The notes under the pieces are model-generated. The model ran no database searches, was not told where the DNA came from, and saw only the letters and a list, made by a program, of their open reading frames with translations. Positions 8,393-18,389 of a stretch of 64,000 bases of DNA are shown piece after piece. The DNA is taken from the NCBI RefSeq assembly GCF_017498085.1, contig NZ_JAGBKM010000014.1, forward strand, positions 1 to 64,000, given 5' to 3'. The position numbers were made by a program, and so were the translations under genes. Source of the stretch: Psychrobacter coccoides. Its GTDB lineage: Bacteria; Pseudomonadota; Gammaproteobacteria; Pseudomonadales; Moraxellaceae. The stretch's first letter is position 1; each line of letters starts with the position of its first letter.

Positions 8393-8979
8393 ATCCACTC
8401 ACCTAATCGCATAAAAGTTTTAGTACTTATCTTGGATAGGTCAGCAGTGTAGTCGTTAGTTATGACGTTTTGATGAAGGTAATATGACAAGACGATGACT
8501 CTGCTGTCGCTATAAACACGTACAGCCAGCATCAGCAGTTTGGTAGTAACACATAAAACCCAACCATAGCGACTCAATTTACCAAAAATATCTACATAGC
8601 TTTTAGGAGATACTATCTTGTCATGGTTATATATTCTATGATGTTACTGGTAAAGTGTTTTAAAATATAAAACATACCAAACATATCAATGGCGATTCGC
8701 ACTCGCTATGATAAGATAAAACACCTGACAGCAATAATAGCGTCTTCAAGGAAGAAGGCTTCTTGACCATAAACAATACATTGGTCACTAAAATGCCATC
8801 ATTCATATTATGATGCCTCTGGCTTTAGTACTACAGACCAGAGGTGGATTAGCAGAGTTGGATGCTTTTAGCTTTTATATTGATTGAATTGTGAGAAACC
8901 GATGCAGTCTGTTGTTATCGTTATGATGCGTTAAAGCAGTCGCTCGAGTTTACCGTGTACTTAGTAAATGAGGATAAAT
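8393..8979. other. Divergent intergenic region between the aminophosphonate cluster and nhaA
   Basis: About 590 bases without a convincing gene. It must hold the promoters of both the minus-strand cluster and nhaA. A short perfect inverted repeat, CCTCTGG (8816-8822) and CCAGAGG (8838-8844), is the clearest structure and could be an operator or a weak hairpin. No match to a known riboswitch was seen. The region is rich in A+T and has no clear sigma-70 promoter that I could pick with confidence. Confidence 0.5.
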
Positions 8980-10185
8980 ATGGCAATGCGACGGATTAAA
9001 GCGTTTTTTGAACTCGAGGCATCTGGCGGTATCGTCTTAGCGCTGGCTGCTATTGCAGCAATGATTATTGCTAACACACCATTAAACACATGGTATGCAG
9101 GTTTTATTCACGCTCCAGTCGCCATTCAAGTAGGCGATTTTGTCCTCGCTAAAGACGCACGGCATTGGATCAATGATGGTCTGATGGCGGTTTTCTTTTT
9201 TTTGGTTGGTCTTGAACTAAAACGTGAAGTGCTAATTGGTGAACTCTCCAATATTAAACAAATCATTTTGCCTGCTGCTGCCGCTGTCGGTGGCATGATC
9301 GCACCAGCGATTGTTTATTTACTCTTTAACTATCATGAGCCTCAGTATATGAAAGGCTGGGCGATTCCAGCGGCTACTGATATTGCTTTTGCCCTTGGTA
9401 TTTTGAGTCTACTTGGCAGCCGCGTACCAAATGCATTGAAAGTATTTTTGGTCTCTATTGCTATCTTTGATGATATTGGCGCTATCGTTATTATCGCTTT
9501 GTTTTATACCAGTGATCTATCGATGCTGTCTCTCGCTGCAGCGGCCATTTGCTTACCGATTTTATATGCATTAAACCGACGTAACGTCACCAGTATCGCA
9601 CCCTACTTATTGGTCGGTATCATTATGTGGCTTGCCGTACTGCAGTCTGGCGTTCATGCCACTTTAGCCGGTGTGGTTCTGGCTTTATTTATACCACTTT
9701 TTGATCGTACTGATCCTGAGCACTCGCCATTAGAAGAGCTTGAGCATGACCTTCAAGACACGGTGTCTTATGGTATCTTGCCCCTCTTTGCCTTTGCCAA
9801 TGCTGGTATATCGCTTAAAGGTGCCGGTTTTGAAGAGTTGTTTCATTCAGTACCCCTAGGTATTGCTGCAGGATTATTTATCGGTAAGCAGGTGGGCATC
9901 ATGCTCATGTGTTGGCTCATCTTTAAGATGGGTCTATCCACCATGCCTAGAGGCATGAACTTTAAGCAAATCTATGGTGCAGCACTGCTATGTGGTGTGG
10001 GTTTTACCATGAGCTTATTTATTGGTGGTCTGGCATTTGGTGGCGATACACCGTTATTCGATGAGCGTTTGGGTATTATTATGGGCTCAATCGTCTCTGG
10101 TGTGGCAGGTTATCTCATGCTTAAAGCCACGCTAAAAGAAGAGGTGAGCAGTCCTTCAGTGGATCTAACGGGCAAAACATCGTAG
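8980..10185 (+). CDS. nhaA: Na+/H+ antiporter NhaA
   Basis: An inner-membrane antiporter of about 401 residues that exports Na+ (or Li+) in exchange for protons, for sodium and pH homeostasis. About 12 helices. Family landmarks are present: [16 protein letters not shown] near residue 75, [13 protein letters not shown], the paired ion-binding aspartates in [18 protein letters not shown], and [13 protein letters not shown] close to the end. Length is normal. An ATG at 8968 is in frame, but the ATG at 8980 follows GAGGA by 5 bases and is preferred. It is followed by a DUF2799 lipoprotein gene on the same strand. Confidence 0.97.
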   Translation: MAMRRIKAFFELEASGGIVLALAAIAAMIIANTPLNTWYAGFIHAPVAIQVGDFVLAKDARHWINDGLMAVFFFLVGLELKREVLIGELSNIKQIILPAAAAVGGMIAPAIVYLLFNYHEPQYMKGWAIPAATDIAFALGILSLLGSRVPNALKVFLVSIAIFDDIGAIVIIALFYTSDLSMLSLAAAAICLPILYALNRRNVTSIAPYLLVGIIMWLAVLQSGVHATLAGVVLALFIPLFDRTDPEHSPLEELEHDLQDTVSYGILPLFAFANAGISLKGAGFEELFHSVPLGIAAGLFIGKQVGIMLMCWLIFKMGLSTMPRGMNFKQIYGAALLCGVGFTMSLFIGGLAFGGDTPLFDERLGIIMGSIVSGVAGYLMLKATLKEEVSSPSVDLTGKTS

Positions 10186-10227
10186 AGGGTTAAGCGTTGA
10201 GACGCATATTAGTCAAAAGGGATGACT

Positions 10228-10830
10228 ATGTCACGAACTGAGCAGCGATATATACGTAGCGGTGTCCTTAGCCTATCTATTATGGGAGGGGTGGTTTTGC
10301 TCTCAGGCTGTGCGACGCTCTCAAAGCAAGAGTGCCTAGTCGGTAATTGGCAAGCTATCGGCTACAATGATGGCGTTGCAGGGTATCATTCAGAACGTCT
10401 CGCTGCCCATACAAAAGCTTGCGCCAAAGCCAACATCACACCTGACTACTCAGCGTGGGAGCGTGGTCGTCAGTTAGGGCTGCAGCAGTACTGCACTACC
10501 AATAATGCTTATAACTTAGGCAGGCGTGGCCGCAAATTAAATAATGTCTGTCCGATGACAGCCGTAAACTCTCTACAAATCGCAAACCAGCAGGGGCTAG
10601 ATTATTATACGCTGGAGCGGCAGATAGAGGATGACAATAGACGACTTGATGAGTACCAAGAGGAGCTCGACAGGCTCAAAGATGGTGAGATGCTAGACTT
10701 TGATAGTGAAAAAGAAGCCCGCAAACGCTTACTATATTTATCCTCTGAGCAATACGACATAAAACGCCGAATCAAGCGTATACAAAGGCAGCTTGACGCT
10801 TTAAATCAGACAGACAGACCTTATAGATGA
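10228..10830 (+). CDS. DUF2799 family lipoprotein
   Basis: A 200-residue lipoprotein: hydrophobic signal, then the lipobox LLSGC with the lipidated Cys at 28. The mature part has the DUF2799 pattern (NWQAIGYNDGVAGY, then WERGRQLGLQQYC and AYNLGRRG), followed by a charged, probably coiled-coil tail from about residue 125 (LERQIEDDNRRLDEYQ and KRRIKRIQRQL). Function is unknown in the family. An ATG at 10222 is in frame, but AGGGA lies 5 bases before the ATG at 10228, so the latter is used here. It lies 40 bases after nhaA and may be co-transcribed with it. Confidence 0.85.
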   Translation: MSRTEQRYIRSGVLSLSIMGGVVLLSGCATLSKQECLVGNWQAIGYNDGVAGYHSERLAAHTKACAKANITPDYSAWERGRQLGLQQYCTTNNAYNLGRRGRKLNNVCPMTAVNSLQIANQQGLDYYTLERQIEDDNRRLDEYQEELDRLKDGEMLDFDSEKEARKRLLYLSSEQYDIKRRIKRIQRQLDALNQTDRPYR

Positions 10831-10905
10831 ATCTATCTAAGCAGCGGTTTCTACTAAAGGTTAGGGCCTCTAAGTAAGCTCTAATCATAAGAGCACTGAA
10901 TCAAT

Positions 10906-12222
10906 ATGGATAACGATAACAGCAGTCCTATAAACCCTTTAACAGATACGTCTTATCAGCGCCATGGTCGTACCACTGCTATCGACGACCATGATGAGCT
11001 GCAAGTGCTGCGCCGAATCAAGCGTTATTTACTGCCTAAGGATTTTGTGATCTCACAGACCTTATTGAATGAGATAGTCAACGGTTATGATATCGGCGAT
11101 CCCGTCACCGACAACCTGATTACCGATGGTGTACGCTTTGCCAAACCGCTACAGCAAGCCGTTATCAATGGCGATATCAATAATACGCTGGCGGATAACG
11201 CCGATTTTATGTCGCTTGTGGCCCAATTTAGTCATCATCCTGACTGGTTCGATCCCAAGCTTGCACAGATTGGGGCGACTGCCTATCGGCGCTATCCACT
11301 GATGCTCATCTGGCTACTGCGTAATGTGGCTTTGATGGCGGGCTATAGTATCCCTGCGCTCTCCTTGCCTCTGATTCAAACTGGCGCCTTGAAAAATGAT
11401 GCGCTGCCGCGTCTAATGCGTACCTATGCTTATATCTTGGCGGTATCTGAGCACCCACAGCTTCAGACTTCTAGCCAGCACCCACCCCTCACGCAAGTAC
11501 TGGCTATCGGCTCTGAAGGTTGGCGACAATCCATAAAAGTACGCCAAATTCATACCCTAGTGCGGCAAAACTTGCTTAGAGGCAAGCTCAAAGACTCCAC
11601 AGATGAGGTTATACAAGGCACACAACACCATAACCCTGATGGCAGCTGGAATAGCGCTTATTGGGGCATCCCTATTAACCAAACCGACATGATTGCCACA
11701 CACCTACAGTTTTCACTGCTGATCATGCGTGGCCTGCGCTTACTTGGTGCCCGTATCAGTAGCGAGGAGGCTAAAGGTATCTTGCATTTGTGGAATATGG
11801 CCAGCTATTGGATGGGGGTTGATTTAGATCGTCTTCCAAAAAACGAAGCCGCCTGTTGGGAATGGCTCTACACTTATTTAGCCATACAGCAACTTGACTT
11901 TAAGATGGGGCGACCGCTGGCCAAAGCCTTGCACGATTTGCCACGTCAGCTTATGGGTGAAGACAATCGCCGAGGGCGTTTTGTAGAAATGGTCAATGCC
12001 AGTGTCACCCGCACCTTGGTTGGCGACGATATTGGCGATGGCTTACAGCTGCCCAAGTCTAAGTTACGTTTTGGCATCTTGTCCTCTGTTCCCATCTTAT
12101 TTGCGCTCGATACAGCACGGCATCACAACCAGACTGTGGCAGATAAACTAGAGGCGTTTCGTGCCAAGCGCCAAGATAATATGAACTGGTGGTTAAAACG
12201 CAACGATGATTATTACAAATAA
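10906..12222 (+). CDS. MpaB-type oxygenase (DUF2236, latex-clearing-protein-like)
   Basis: A 438-residue protein of the ER-bound oxygenase MpaB/rubber oxygenase catalytic-domain family (DUF2236). Recognisable parts are the N-terminal FDPKLAQIGATAYRRYP, the mid-protein IHTLVRQNLL, and the signature WGIPINQTDMIATHLQFS with LRLLGARIS after it; the histidine of ATHLQFS is a likely heme ligand. Further on, LHLWNMASYWMGVD matches the family. No signal peptide is visible, so a cytoplasmic location is inferred. Family members cleave or oxidise isoprenoid chains or related substrates; the substrate here is unknown. Start ATG at 10906. It converges on the CoA pyrophosphatase-like gene. Confidence 0.8.
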   Translation: MDNDNSSPINPLTDTSYQRHGRTTAIDDHDELQVLRRIKRYLLPKDFVISQTLLNEIVNGYDIGDPVTDNLITDGVRFAKPLQQAVINGDINNTLADNADFMSLVAQFSHHPDWFDPKLAQIGATAYRRYPLMLIWLLRNVALMAGYSIPALSLPLIQTGALKNDALPRLMRTYAYILAVSEHPQLQTSSQHPPLTQVLAIGSEGWRQSIKVRQIHTLVRQNLLRGKLKDSTDEVIQGTQHHNPDGSWNSAYWGIPINQTDMIATHLQFSLLIMRGLRLLGARISSEEAKGILHLWNMASYWMGVDLDRLPKNEAACWEWLYTYLAIQQLDFKMGRPLAKALHDLPRQLMGEDNRRGRFVEMVNASVTRTLVGDDIGDGLQLPKSKLRFGILSSVPILFALDTARHHNQTVADKLEAFRAKRQDNMNWWLKRNDDYYK

Positions 12223-12277
12223 TCGTATATAGCCAGCCGTGTATAAATACTAGCGATATTTGACTAAAGCAATCACC

Positions 12278-13066
12278 CTAACGATCCAAATACAAACCTG
12301 ACTCTTGCAAACGATAATACCACTCAAACTGCCGATCAAAGCCTGTCTCTAGTAAGCTTGCGATGACCTTACCCGTCAACCCCCAAACCGTCTCACCATC
12401 TACTTGCCAGCTGGGCGTCACCAGCGTTGCGGTCTGGTCTTGCATCGTATACTCAATCACATACTCAACAGTGGGCTGAGTCAGGAGCGCCTCAAAGTCT
12501 GCCCAAAAAATACGAGATATCTCCCCCAGCTCAGGCACTAAAGCCAAATCTGGGGCGATAAGTGCCACAATAGGGCGTACACTCATGCCACTTTTGGATA
12601 TTTGAATGGGCAGTTGTCCCAGCAGCTGTACTTTGTTTGGTGGTAGCGCAGTTTCTTCACAGGCCTCACGTAAGGCGGTGACGACATTATTACCATCACC
12701 GATCTCAAGCTTGCCACCAGCACAGGATACCTCGCCTGCATGGCTGGTCATGTGTGCAGCACGGCGAGTCAACAACAGCTTAGGGTGACGCTCATGAGTG
12801 ATAGCCACCAGTATTGACGCATCAGCAATGGGCGTCTGATATAAGCTGTCCAACAAACGCACACTGTTGGACGTACCCTCAACAGAAGTACCGTAAAGCT
12901 TGGAGGACGCTGGTATTTCAAGCGTCGGTGTTGGTGGTGCTTGTAGCGTCTTTAACGTCTCACTCTGTACCCGTTCAGCCAATTGCCTGAGTGTCGGATA
13001 ACGAATAAGCTTTGGCACCGCCACTGAAAACTCATCGAAATTTACAGCAGGCTGAGTTACCCTCAT
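12278..13066 (-). CDS. Nudix hydrolase, CoA pyrophosphatase (NudL-like)
   Basis: A 262-residue Nudix hydrolase. The Nudix box is visible (GGKLEIGDGNNVVTALREA, then CEETAL) and is preceded by the motif LLTRRAAHMTSHAGEVSCAGG that marks the CoA/acyl-CoA pyrophosphatase subgroup. Predicted reaction: CoA to 3',5'-ADP plus 4'-phosphopantetheine, dependent on Mg2+ or Mn2+. It carries an N-terminal region of about 75 residues before the Nudix fold, longer than in E. coli NudL. It stands alone and converges on the MpaB-type gene. Confidence 0.85.
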   Translation of the reverse strand: MRVTQPAVNFDEFSVAVPKLIRYPTLRQLAERVQSETLKTLQAPPTPTLEIPASSKLYGTSVEGTSNSVRLLDSLYQTPIADASILVAITHERHPKLLLTRRAAHMTSHAGEVSCAGGKLEIGDGNNVVTALREACEETALPPNKVQLLGQLPIQISKSGMSVRPIVALIAPDLALVPELGEISRIFWADFEALLTQPTVEYVIEYTMQDQTATLVTPSWQVDGETVWGLTGKVIASLLETGFDRQFEWYYRLQESGLYLDR

Positions 13067-13376
13067 GATGACTACCCTATTATTTTATTTTTTAGATACC
13101 ATGATCTTATCATGCAATACGATCTGGCGTGCTGACTTGCTGGGTTAATCGAACCAGTCATTGACGTTCTCACTTGGTACATCAGCACTTTTTAGTAAAC
13201 ACTGTGTTTTTATGATCAGCAAACAAGGTGTTGCTGTTATCAATGCTCAATACCGCGCATTTTATGTTATCTTAGGACAACTATAATTAGAATGTATCAT
13301 AAGTTGGATTATCGACGCCTCATGATAGTCCTTAGATCAAATTCGCTTTTTACCTCATCAAAATAAGGCAGTTCAT
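13067..13376. other. Divergent intergenic region between two Nudix genes
   Basis: About 310 bases with no gene. A TATAAT hexamer at 13282-13287 could be the -10 of the plus-strand Nudix gene, but the matching -35 is weak. Nothing else was recognised. Confidence 0.4.
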
Positions 13377-13940
13377 ATGCGCTATTGCTTACAATGCGGT
13401 CACGAAGCTGAACGCAAAATCCCGCCAACTGATAATATGCTGCGTTTAGTCTGTCCTAATTGCAACTATATTCACTACGAAAATCCAAAAGTCATCTGTG
13501 GCTCTTTAGTGGTGCACAAAGACAGAGTGTTGCTATGTCGCCGTGCTATCGAACCTCAGTATGGGCTATGGACCATTCCAGCAGGGTTTATGGAAAATGG
13601 TGAAACCATGGCAGAAGGCGCTGCTCGTGAGTGCTTTGAAGAGGCTGATGCTGTCGTACTCAATCCGCATTTATACTGTATTTATGATTTGCCAGATATT
13701 GGTCAGATTTATAGCATTTACCTAACCGATCTAAAAGACGGTGCTTATGGCGTTGGCTCTGAAAGCCTAGATTGTGCACTGTTTAGCGAAGAAGACATTC
13801 CTTGGGATAGTCTTGCCTTTGAAGCCGTACGTCGCACGTTGACCAGTTATTTTGAGGATCGTCAGCAGTTCGATACGCTTGCCGACTTCCCTATTCATCA
13901 AGATATGATTGGTAAAGACTTGAGTATTAAACGCTTTTAA
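13377..13940 (+). CDS. Nudix hydrolase with N-terminal zinc ribbon
   Basis: A 187-residue protein. A four-cysteine zinc ribbon opens it (YCLQCGH at 3-9 and VCPNCNY at about 25-31), followed by a Nudix fold with the box AGFMENGETMAEGAARE, then CFEEADA. The combination of ribbon and Nudix resembles NADH pyrophosphatase-type or ADP-ribose pyrophosphatase-type enzymes, so a dinucleotide or nucleoside-diphosphate derivative is the likely substrate. It ends in a strong terminator and stands alone. Confidence 0.85.
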   Translation: MRYCLQCGHEAERKIPPTDNMLRLVCPNCNYIHYENPKVICGSLVVHKDRVLLCRRAIEPQYGLWTIPAGFMENGETMAEGAARECFEEADAVVLNPHLYCIYDLPDIGQIYSIYLTDLKDGAYGVGSESLDCALFSEEDIPWDSLAFEAVRRTLTSYFEDRQQFDTLADFPIHQDMIGKDLSIKRF

Positions 13941-13961
13941 CTCATATTCAAAACAGCAAAA

Positions 13962-13986
13962 GCCAAGCATGCGCTTGGCTTTTTTT
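13962..13986 (+). terminator. Rho-independent terminator after the zinc-ribbon Nudix gene
   Basis: A perfect 7-base stem, GCCAAGC and GCTTGGC, with loop ATGC and then seven T. It lies 20 bases after the stop codon and also separates this gene from the convergent protease gene. Confidence 0.9.
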
Positions 13987-14021
13987 ATAATGACAGGGAT
14001 ACCTTTTCTCTCACCCCTATC

Positions 14022-17000
14022 CTAGCTTTTAATCTTACAGACTTCAAAGCCTAGTGCTGTTACCGTGTCTTCTTTATCAAAAGGTGCTAAAGTGGCACGC
14101 ACATGCTGCTGGCCTTGTAAATACTGACGAGCCACACGCTTTAGATCATCGATGGTTACAGCCAAGATGGACGCTCGCATTTTGCGTTGCCAATCTGCAC
14201 CACGCTGATGTAAATCTGCAAAACAAGCCTTGACTGCTTCGCCAGCAGGTGAGCCTGGCTTATCCATACCTGAGATAATCCCCAAGATGGCCTCTTCTAA
14301 CTGCTCATCAGTCTGTGGCTCATTGAGCAGCCACTCGATACTGGCCTCAAAGTGGGCAAAAGTCTCTGCACAGTACGGATCGCGATAGCTAAAGAACTTA
14401 AAGGCGCAGGCGTTGGCATCGTAGCCAGCACCCCCACCATAAGCACCGCCACGCTCACGAATGGCACTATGCAAGTAGCCGTTACGCAAGTAAGGCGCAA
14501 GTACCATAAGTGCTGCAGTATCCGGATGATCTGCCGCAGGTACGGTGTATGCACTGGCGTTATGATAGACGTTGGTCGCAACCAACCATGCCATATCTTG
14601 CACGATGGGGTTATGTTCAAGCGCACGAGTGGCGTCTTTTTCCCCATTTAGAGCAGGGTCTAATGTTAAATCTGCAAACTCACTAGGCACATTGGACTCG
14701 ACATCATCAGCGCTGATCGTTTGCTCTGACGCTTTACTGTCTTGCCAGCTACTGACAATTAAGTCACTCAAACGCTCAGTTTGCTCAGCCTCACTGATAA
14801 TCAGCGCATGTTTAGGTAAGCTGATGATACGCTGATGTAAGGCCATTAAGCTGGTCGCAAGCTCGTCCCACTGCGTGTCATCCTCACTGGCATGAGATAA
14901 AAAATCCTTGAGCGCATTTAGCGCAGGTAACCCACTACGCACATATTCTAAATGCGCTTGACGGCTCATACCACGACTGGCGGTTTGCATGGCGTAGGCA
15001 TGTCCTGCACTTGCAAGACGTGATTGCCAGCTGGCGGCACGTGACTGCAAAATCTCCTTGATGCGATCGTGTTCAGTAAAGACACTGTGCTCCATCACTT
15101 CTTTGAGCAAATCAATCGCTTCTGGTTTACGGTTGAGCGCCCGGGTCGCTACCACAAAGTAGCTGCTTATGGTTTGGCTATCGTCGATACTCGTGCGCTG
15201 CGAGATACGTGCAGTCACACCCGATGAGTGCGCTGCCTGCTTGGCTTGTAGTTCATAAGCTGTCAACGAGTCCGTACCCAGCTCTGAAAACAAGCTCAAA
15301 TAAATCGGCAATAATGGATGGTTGATTACCTCGTTTGCTGGCAGCGTCTCGGCATTGCCTGCGCCAATCGCATCCGTTAACGGTACGATGACTTGATAAT
15401 AATAGAGACCATTGGTGCCCGCTTCATACTCAAATAAGGTACTGCTCTGCCCATTTAAAGTAATCTGCTTTTGCGTCCCTTCTTTAAAGCTAATGTCTGT
15501 CGGCACGTCTTCTAAACCAACTTTTGGCAATAAGCTTAAATCATCAGGAGCTGCTTGCCGTGCTGCTAGATCAAGCGCTTGTTTGCGCAAGATGTCTTTA
15601 TCATCAGCCGTAAGATCCATAGCGATGGTATCGAGGCGAGTCTGCTCAGCCGCCGCCAGACGCGCTGACTTTTCACTATCAGGCGTTAAAGTCACTCGCA
15701 CACGGTGATTGTTATCCAATAAGTGCGTTTTTATCAAATTGGGCAACCACTGCTCGTCTTTAACCTGCTCACGCAACCAAGCCAGATGCTCATCGACCTC
15801 CCACACATCGATGGGATTACCATCATGAATGGCGGTACTAAAACCCTCAAGCATTAGATTTAGCCCGTAGGGTATACTGTCGCCGCCGATATGGCGCTGA
15901 TCAATCTCTATTTGATGCAGTATCGTCTCGATAGTGTCATCATCGATAGGCTGGCTGGCCACTTGCGCCAGCAAGTCCATGATGCCTTGCTCTACCGCTT
16001 CAGCGTGCTCAGGGTTTGAGCCTCGCAGACCAGTATAAAACACCATCTCATAATGGCTGTCATCCAGCCCAAGCAATGGGCTTGGCGCTTTGCCCAGTGG
16101 ATGACTGTCTAAGTACGCCCGTAGTGGAGAGCCGGCATGCTCGACCAACACGCCCTCTAATAGACGGAGCGCCAGACGCTGCTTGGGATCGGTAATCGAT
16201 GGCAATAACCAAGCAACCACATGATGGGTTTGATCAGGGCCCGCTTCATCAGCGGTATAGGTATCGGTAGCACTAATCGGCGCAGACAGACGCTGCTCTG
16301 GACGTGACACATGTTTTTTGCCCGCTGTAAATCGGCTCAACACATCATCATGTAACTTCGCTTGTGTCTGGGCCACGGGGATATTACCAAAGCTCATGAT
16401 CACACTGTTTGACGGATGGTAATGGCTCTGATGAAACTCAACCAGCTCCGTATGCGTTAAGTCAGGGATATCAGCAGGGTCACCGCCTGAGTTATAATGA
16501 TAGGTCGTGGTCGGAAACAAATGATGGGCGACCGTATGATACAACTGATCAATCTCACCACTCATCGCTCCCTTCATTTCATTGAAAACAATGCCCTTAA
16601 ACTGCGGCTTATCGTTTTCGTCCAGCTCCACTCGAATACCTTCTTGGGCAAAATCTAGCGGATGAATGTTGGGAAAGAATGCCGCATCCAGATAAACATC
16701 GAGCAAGTTAAAATAATCATTCTTGTTTTGTGTCGCATAAGGATAAGCGGTCCAGTCAGCGGCAGTCATCGCATTCATAAACGTATTTAATGAGCGCTTA
16801 ATCATCGAAAAGAACGGATCACGCACAGGAAACTTCTCAGAACCACACAGGGCCACATGCTCTAAAATATGGGCTTCACCTTTAGAGTCCATAGGCTGCG
16901 TACGAAACCCTACTAAGAACGCATTTTCATCACTAGGATGTGCTAAATGGTAATGCATGGCACCAGTTTTGACATGCTGGCTGATCAGCACATCCATGGA

Positions 17001-17081
17001 CAACGCCTCAATATGGCGATGTTCGAGCAGCTCAAATGCTGGATGCAGGGTCAAATCAGCGGTAAATGGCGTGTCAGTCAT
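14022..17081 (-). CDS. M16C family metallopeptidase, presequence-protease-like
   Basis: A large (about 1019-residue) zinc protease of the insulinase superfamily. The inverted zinc motif HxxEH is visible near the N-terminus as HILEHVALCG, followed by the expected SLNTFMNAMTAADWTAYPYATQ stretch typical of the PreP/falcilysin branch (M16C). The length fits four M16 domains in one chain. The branch degrades oligopeptides and unfolded peptides; no signal peptide is seen, so cytoplasmic action is inferred. A TTG at 17096 extends the frame, but the ATG at 17081 is 5 bases after AAGGA and is chosen. Confidence 0.9.
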   Translation of the reverse strand: MTDTPFTADLTLHPAFELLEHRHIEALSMDVLISQHVKTGAMHYHLAHPSDENAFLVGFRTQPMDSKGEAHILEHVALCGSEKFPVRDPFFSMIKRSLNTFMNAMTAADWTAYPYATQNKNDYFNLLDVYLDAAFFPNIHPLDFAQEGIRVELDENDKPQFKGIVFNEMKGAMSGEIDQLYHTVAHHLFPTTTYHYNSGGDPADIPDLTHTELVEFHQSHYHPSNSVIMSFGNIPVAQTQAKLHDDVLSRFTAGKKHVSRPEQRLSAPISATDTYTADEAGPDQTHHVVAWLLPSITDPKQRLALRLLEGVLVEHAGSPLRAYLDSHPLGKAPSPLLGLDDSHYEMVFYTGLRGSNPEHAEAVEQGIMDLLAQVASQPIDDDTIETILHQIEIDQRHIGGDSIPYGLNLMLEGFSTAIHDGNPIDVWEVDEHLAWLREQVKDEQWLPNLIKTHLLDNNHRVRVTLTPDSEKSARLAAAEQTRLDTIAMDLTADDKDILRKQALDLAARQAAPDDLSLLPKVGLEDVPTDISFKEGTQKQITLNGQSSTLFEYEAGTNGLYYYQVIVPLTDAIGAGNAETLPANEVINHPLLPIYLSLFSELGTDSLTAYELQAKQAAHSSGVTARISQRTSIDDSQTISSYFVVATRALNRKPEAIDLLKEVMEHSVFTEHDRIKEILQSRAASWQSRLASAGHAYAMQTASRGMSRQAHLEYVRSGLPALNALKDFLSHASEDDTQWDELATSLMALHQRIISLPKHALIISEAEQTERLSDLIVSSWQDSKASEQTISADDVESNVPSEFADLTLDPALNGEKDATRALEHNPIVQDMAWLVATNVYHNASAYTVPAADHPDTAALMVLAPYLRNGYLHSAIRERGGAYGGGAGYDANACAFKFFSYRDPYCAETFAHFEASIEWLLNEPQTDEQLEEAILGIISGMDKPGSPAGEAVKACFADLHQRGADWQRKMRASILAVTIDDLKRVARQYLQGQQHVRATLAPFDKEDTVTALGFEVCKIKS

Positions 17082-17240
17082 AGTTGTCCTTATCAATTAT
17101 TTTTGAATATCAATATATTTGTCTAATGCGATTAGATGGGGCTAATCGCATAATAAGTCAAGGCAGTGCAGATGGCTAACGACATCAATAAAAAAACAAA
17201 ATTAATAATCAGCAAGTGTCTATTATCTTAACAAAGCTTA

Positions 17241-17259
17241 TCCATAGTGCTACTATGGA
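17241..17259. promoter_or_regulatory. Inverted repeat upstream of the first universal stress gene
   Basis: TCCATAG and CTATGGA form a perfect 7-base inverted repeat around a 5-base centre, 60 bases before the first usp start codon. It could be an operator, or chance structure; no known regulator site is recognised. Confidence 0.3.
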
Positions 17260-17319
17260 GTTATCAGCGATTGTTTTACTTGAATGACTACTTAATACCT
17301 GGCACACGAGGATTTACTC

Positions 17320-17781
17320 ATGAATTACAAGCACGTTTTATTAGTCACTGACTTACTTTCTGATGCGGATATCGTCGCCCAAAGAGCCAAACGTGTTATC
17401 CTTGGGTTCCCTGAGGCCAAGTTGTCGGTACTGCATATTGTCGAAGACGACTTGGTACATTTTGGCCGCAAGCCAGTTACTGAGACCACACTGACCGACG
17501 ATGACCCAAGTGGCCAATGGCAAGAAACCAGAGAAAAACTTGCCCGATTCATTGAGCGCAATGATCTTAAAACAACACACTCAGAGGTCACAGCAGCCAT
17601 CTCCAACGATAAAGATATTGTCAAATACTGCCGCGAACAAAACGTTGATTTGTTGATTATTGGCCGCCACGAACGCCAAGGTATCGCTGCGTGGTTGATT
17701 AAGGCGACAGCAGACAGCATTTTGCCCAACGTTCCCTGTGATAGTTTGGTCGTCAAGCTTAACGAGCCTGTATTAGAGTAG
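17320..17781 (+). CDS. Universal stress protein (UspA family), copy 1 of 3
   Basis: A 153-residue single-domain universal stress protein. The N-terminal beta strand HVLLVTDLLSDADIVAQRA, the central AKLSVLHIVEDD and the C-terminal VDLLIIGRHERQGIAAWL with VPCDSLVVKL are all in place. The usual G-2x-G-9x-G(S/T) ATP loop is not intact, which resembles the non-ATP-binding UspA class. It is the first of three tandem paralogues of identical length on one strand; the next starts 65 bases later. This copy differs most in the middle region (RKPVTETTLTDD instead of YELVPASSL). Confidence 0.92.
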   Translation: MNYKHVLLVTDLLSDADIVAQRAKRVILGFPEAKLSVLHIVEDDLVHFGRKPVTETTLTDDDPSGQWQETREKLARFIERNDLKTTHSEVTAAISNDKDIVKYCREQNVDLLIIGRHERQGIAAWLIKATADSILPNVPCDSLVVKLNEPVLE

Positions 17782-17846
17782 CGCCTCTGACTTGTCTTGA
17801 GTGGATACGCCCAACCACACCTACTGTTTATTAAAAGGAGTACCTT

Positions 17847-18308
17847 ATGAGCTATAAACACATATTACTGGTCACTGACTTATTATCCGATGCTGATATC
17901 GTGGCACAAAGTGCCAAACGTGTTATCGCAGGCTCCCCTAATGCCAAGCTTTCAGTACTACACATCGTTGAAGACGATATGGTGCGTTTTGGCTATGAAC
18001 TGGTCCCTGCCTCTAGCCTATCGGGCGAAAGAGATGGTGAACACTGGGTTGAGGCGCGCGCCAAATTAGCAGAGTTTCTCAATCGTAATGACCTACATGC
18101 CTACAAATCCGAGGTGACAGCAGCCATCTCTAATGACAAGGGCATTATCAATTACTGTAATCAAAACGACGTCGACCTGCTGGTAATTGGCCGCCATGAG
18201 CGCCGTGGTATCGCTGCGTGGTTGGTAGGTGCAACTGCAGACAATATTTTACCCAATGCCCCTTGTGACAGCTTAGTGGTCAAGCTTGACCATCCTGTAT
18301 CGACCTAA
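17847..18308 (+). CDS. Universal stress protein (UspA family), copy 2 of 3
   Basis: A 153-residue paralogue of the preceding gene with the same start (YKHILLVTDLLSDADIVAQ) and the same end region (GRHERRGIAAWLVGATADNI). It shares the segment FGYELVPASSL with copy 3 but not with copy 1, so copies 2 and 3 look like the more recent pair. A clear Shine-Dalgarno sequence (AAGGAG) precedes the ATG. It is probably co-transcribed with copy 1. A 137-bp MITE-A repeat lies downstream, between this gene and copy 3. Confidence 0.92.
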   Translation: MSYKHILLVTDLLSDADIVAQSAKRVIAGSPNAKLSVLHIVEDDMVRFGYELVPASSLSGERDGEHWVEARAKLAEFLNRNDLHAYKSEVTAAISNDKGIINYCNQNDVDLLVIGRHERRGIAAWLVGATADNILPNAPCDSLVVKLDHPVST

Positions 18309-18389
18309 TTGGCTCTTAAGCGCTGCTGCAGTCTATAGCACACGACTTAACAATAAGTCTGAGTAGTGCTATTGTTAAAAGTAACCTAC

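Noticed and set aside
8386..8577. Minus-strand open frame of 63 codons upstream of the ABC ATPase
   Set aside because: It overlaps the start of the ATPase gene, shows no family character and has no Shine-Dalgarno sequence.
14297..14835. Several open frames opposite or out of frame with the M16 protease gene
   Set aside because: They are shadows of a long, well-supported coding frame.
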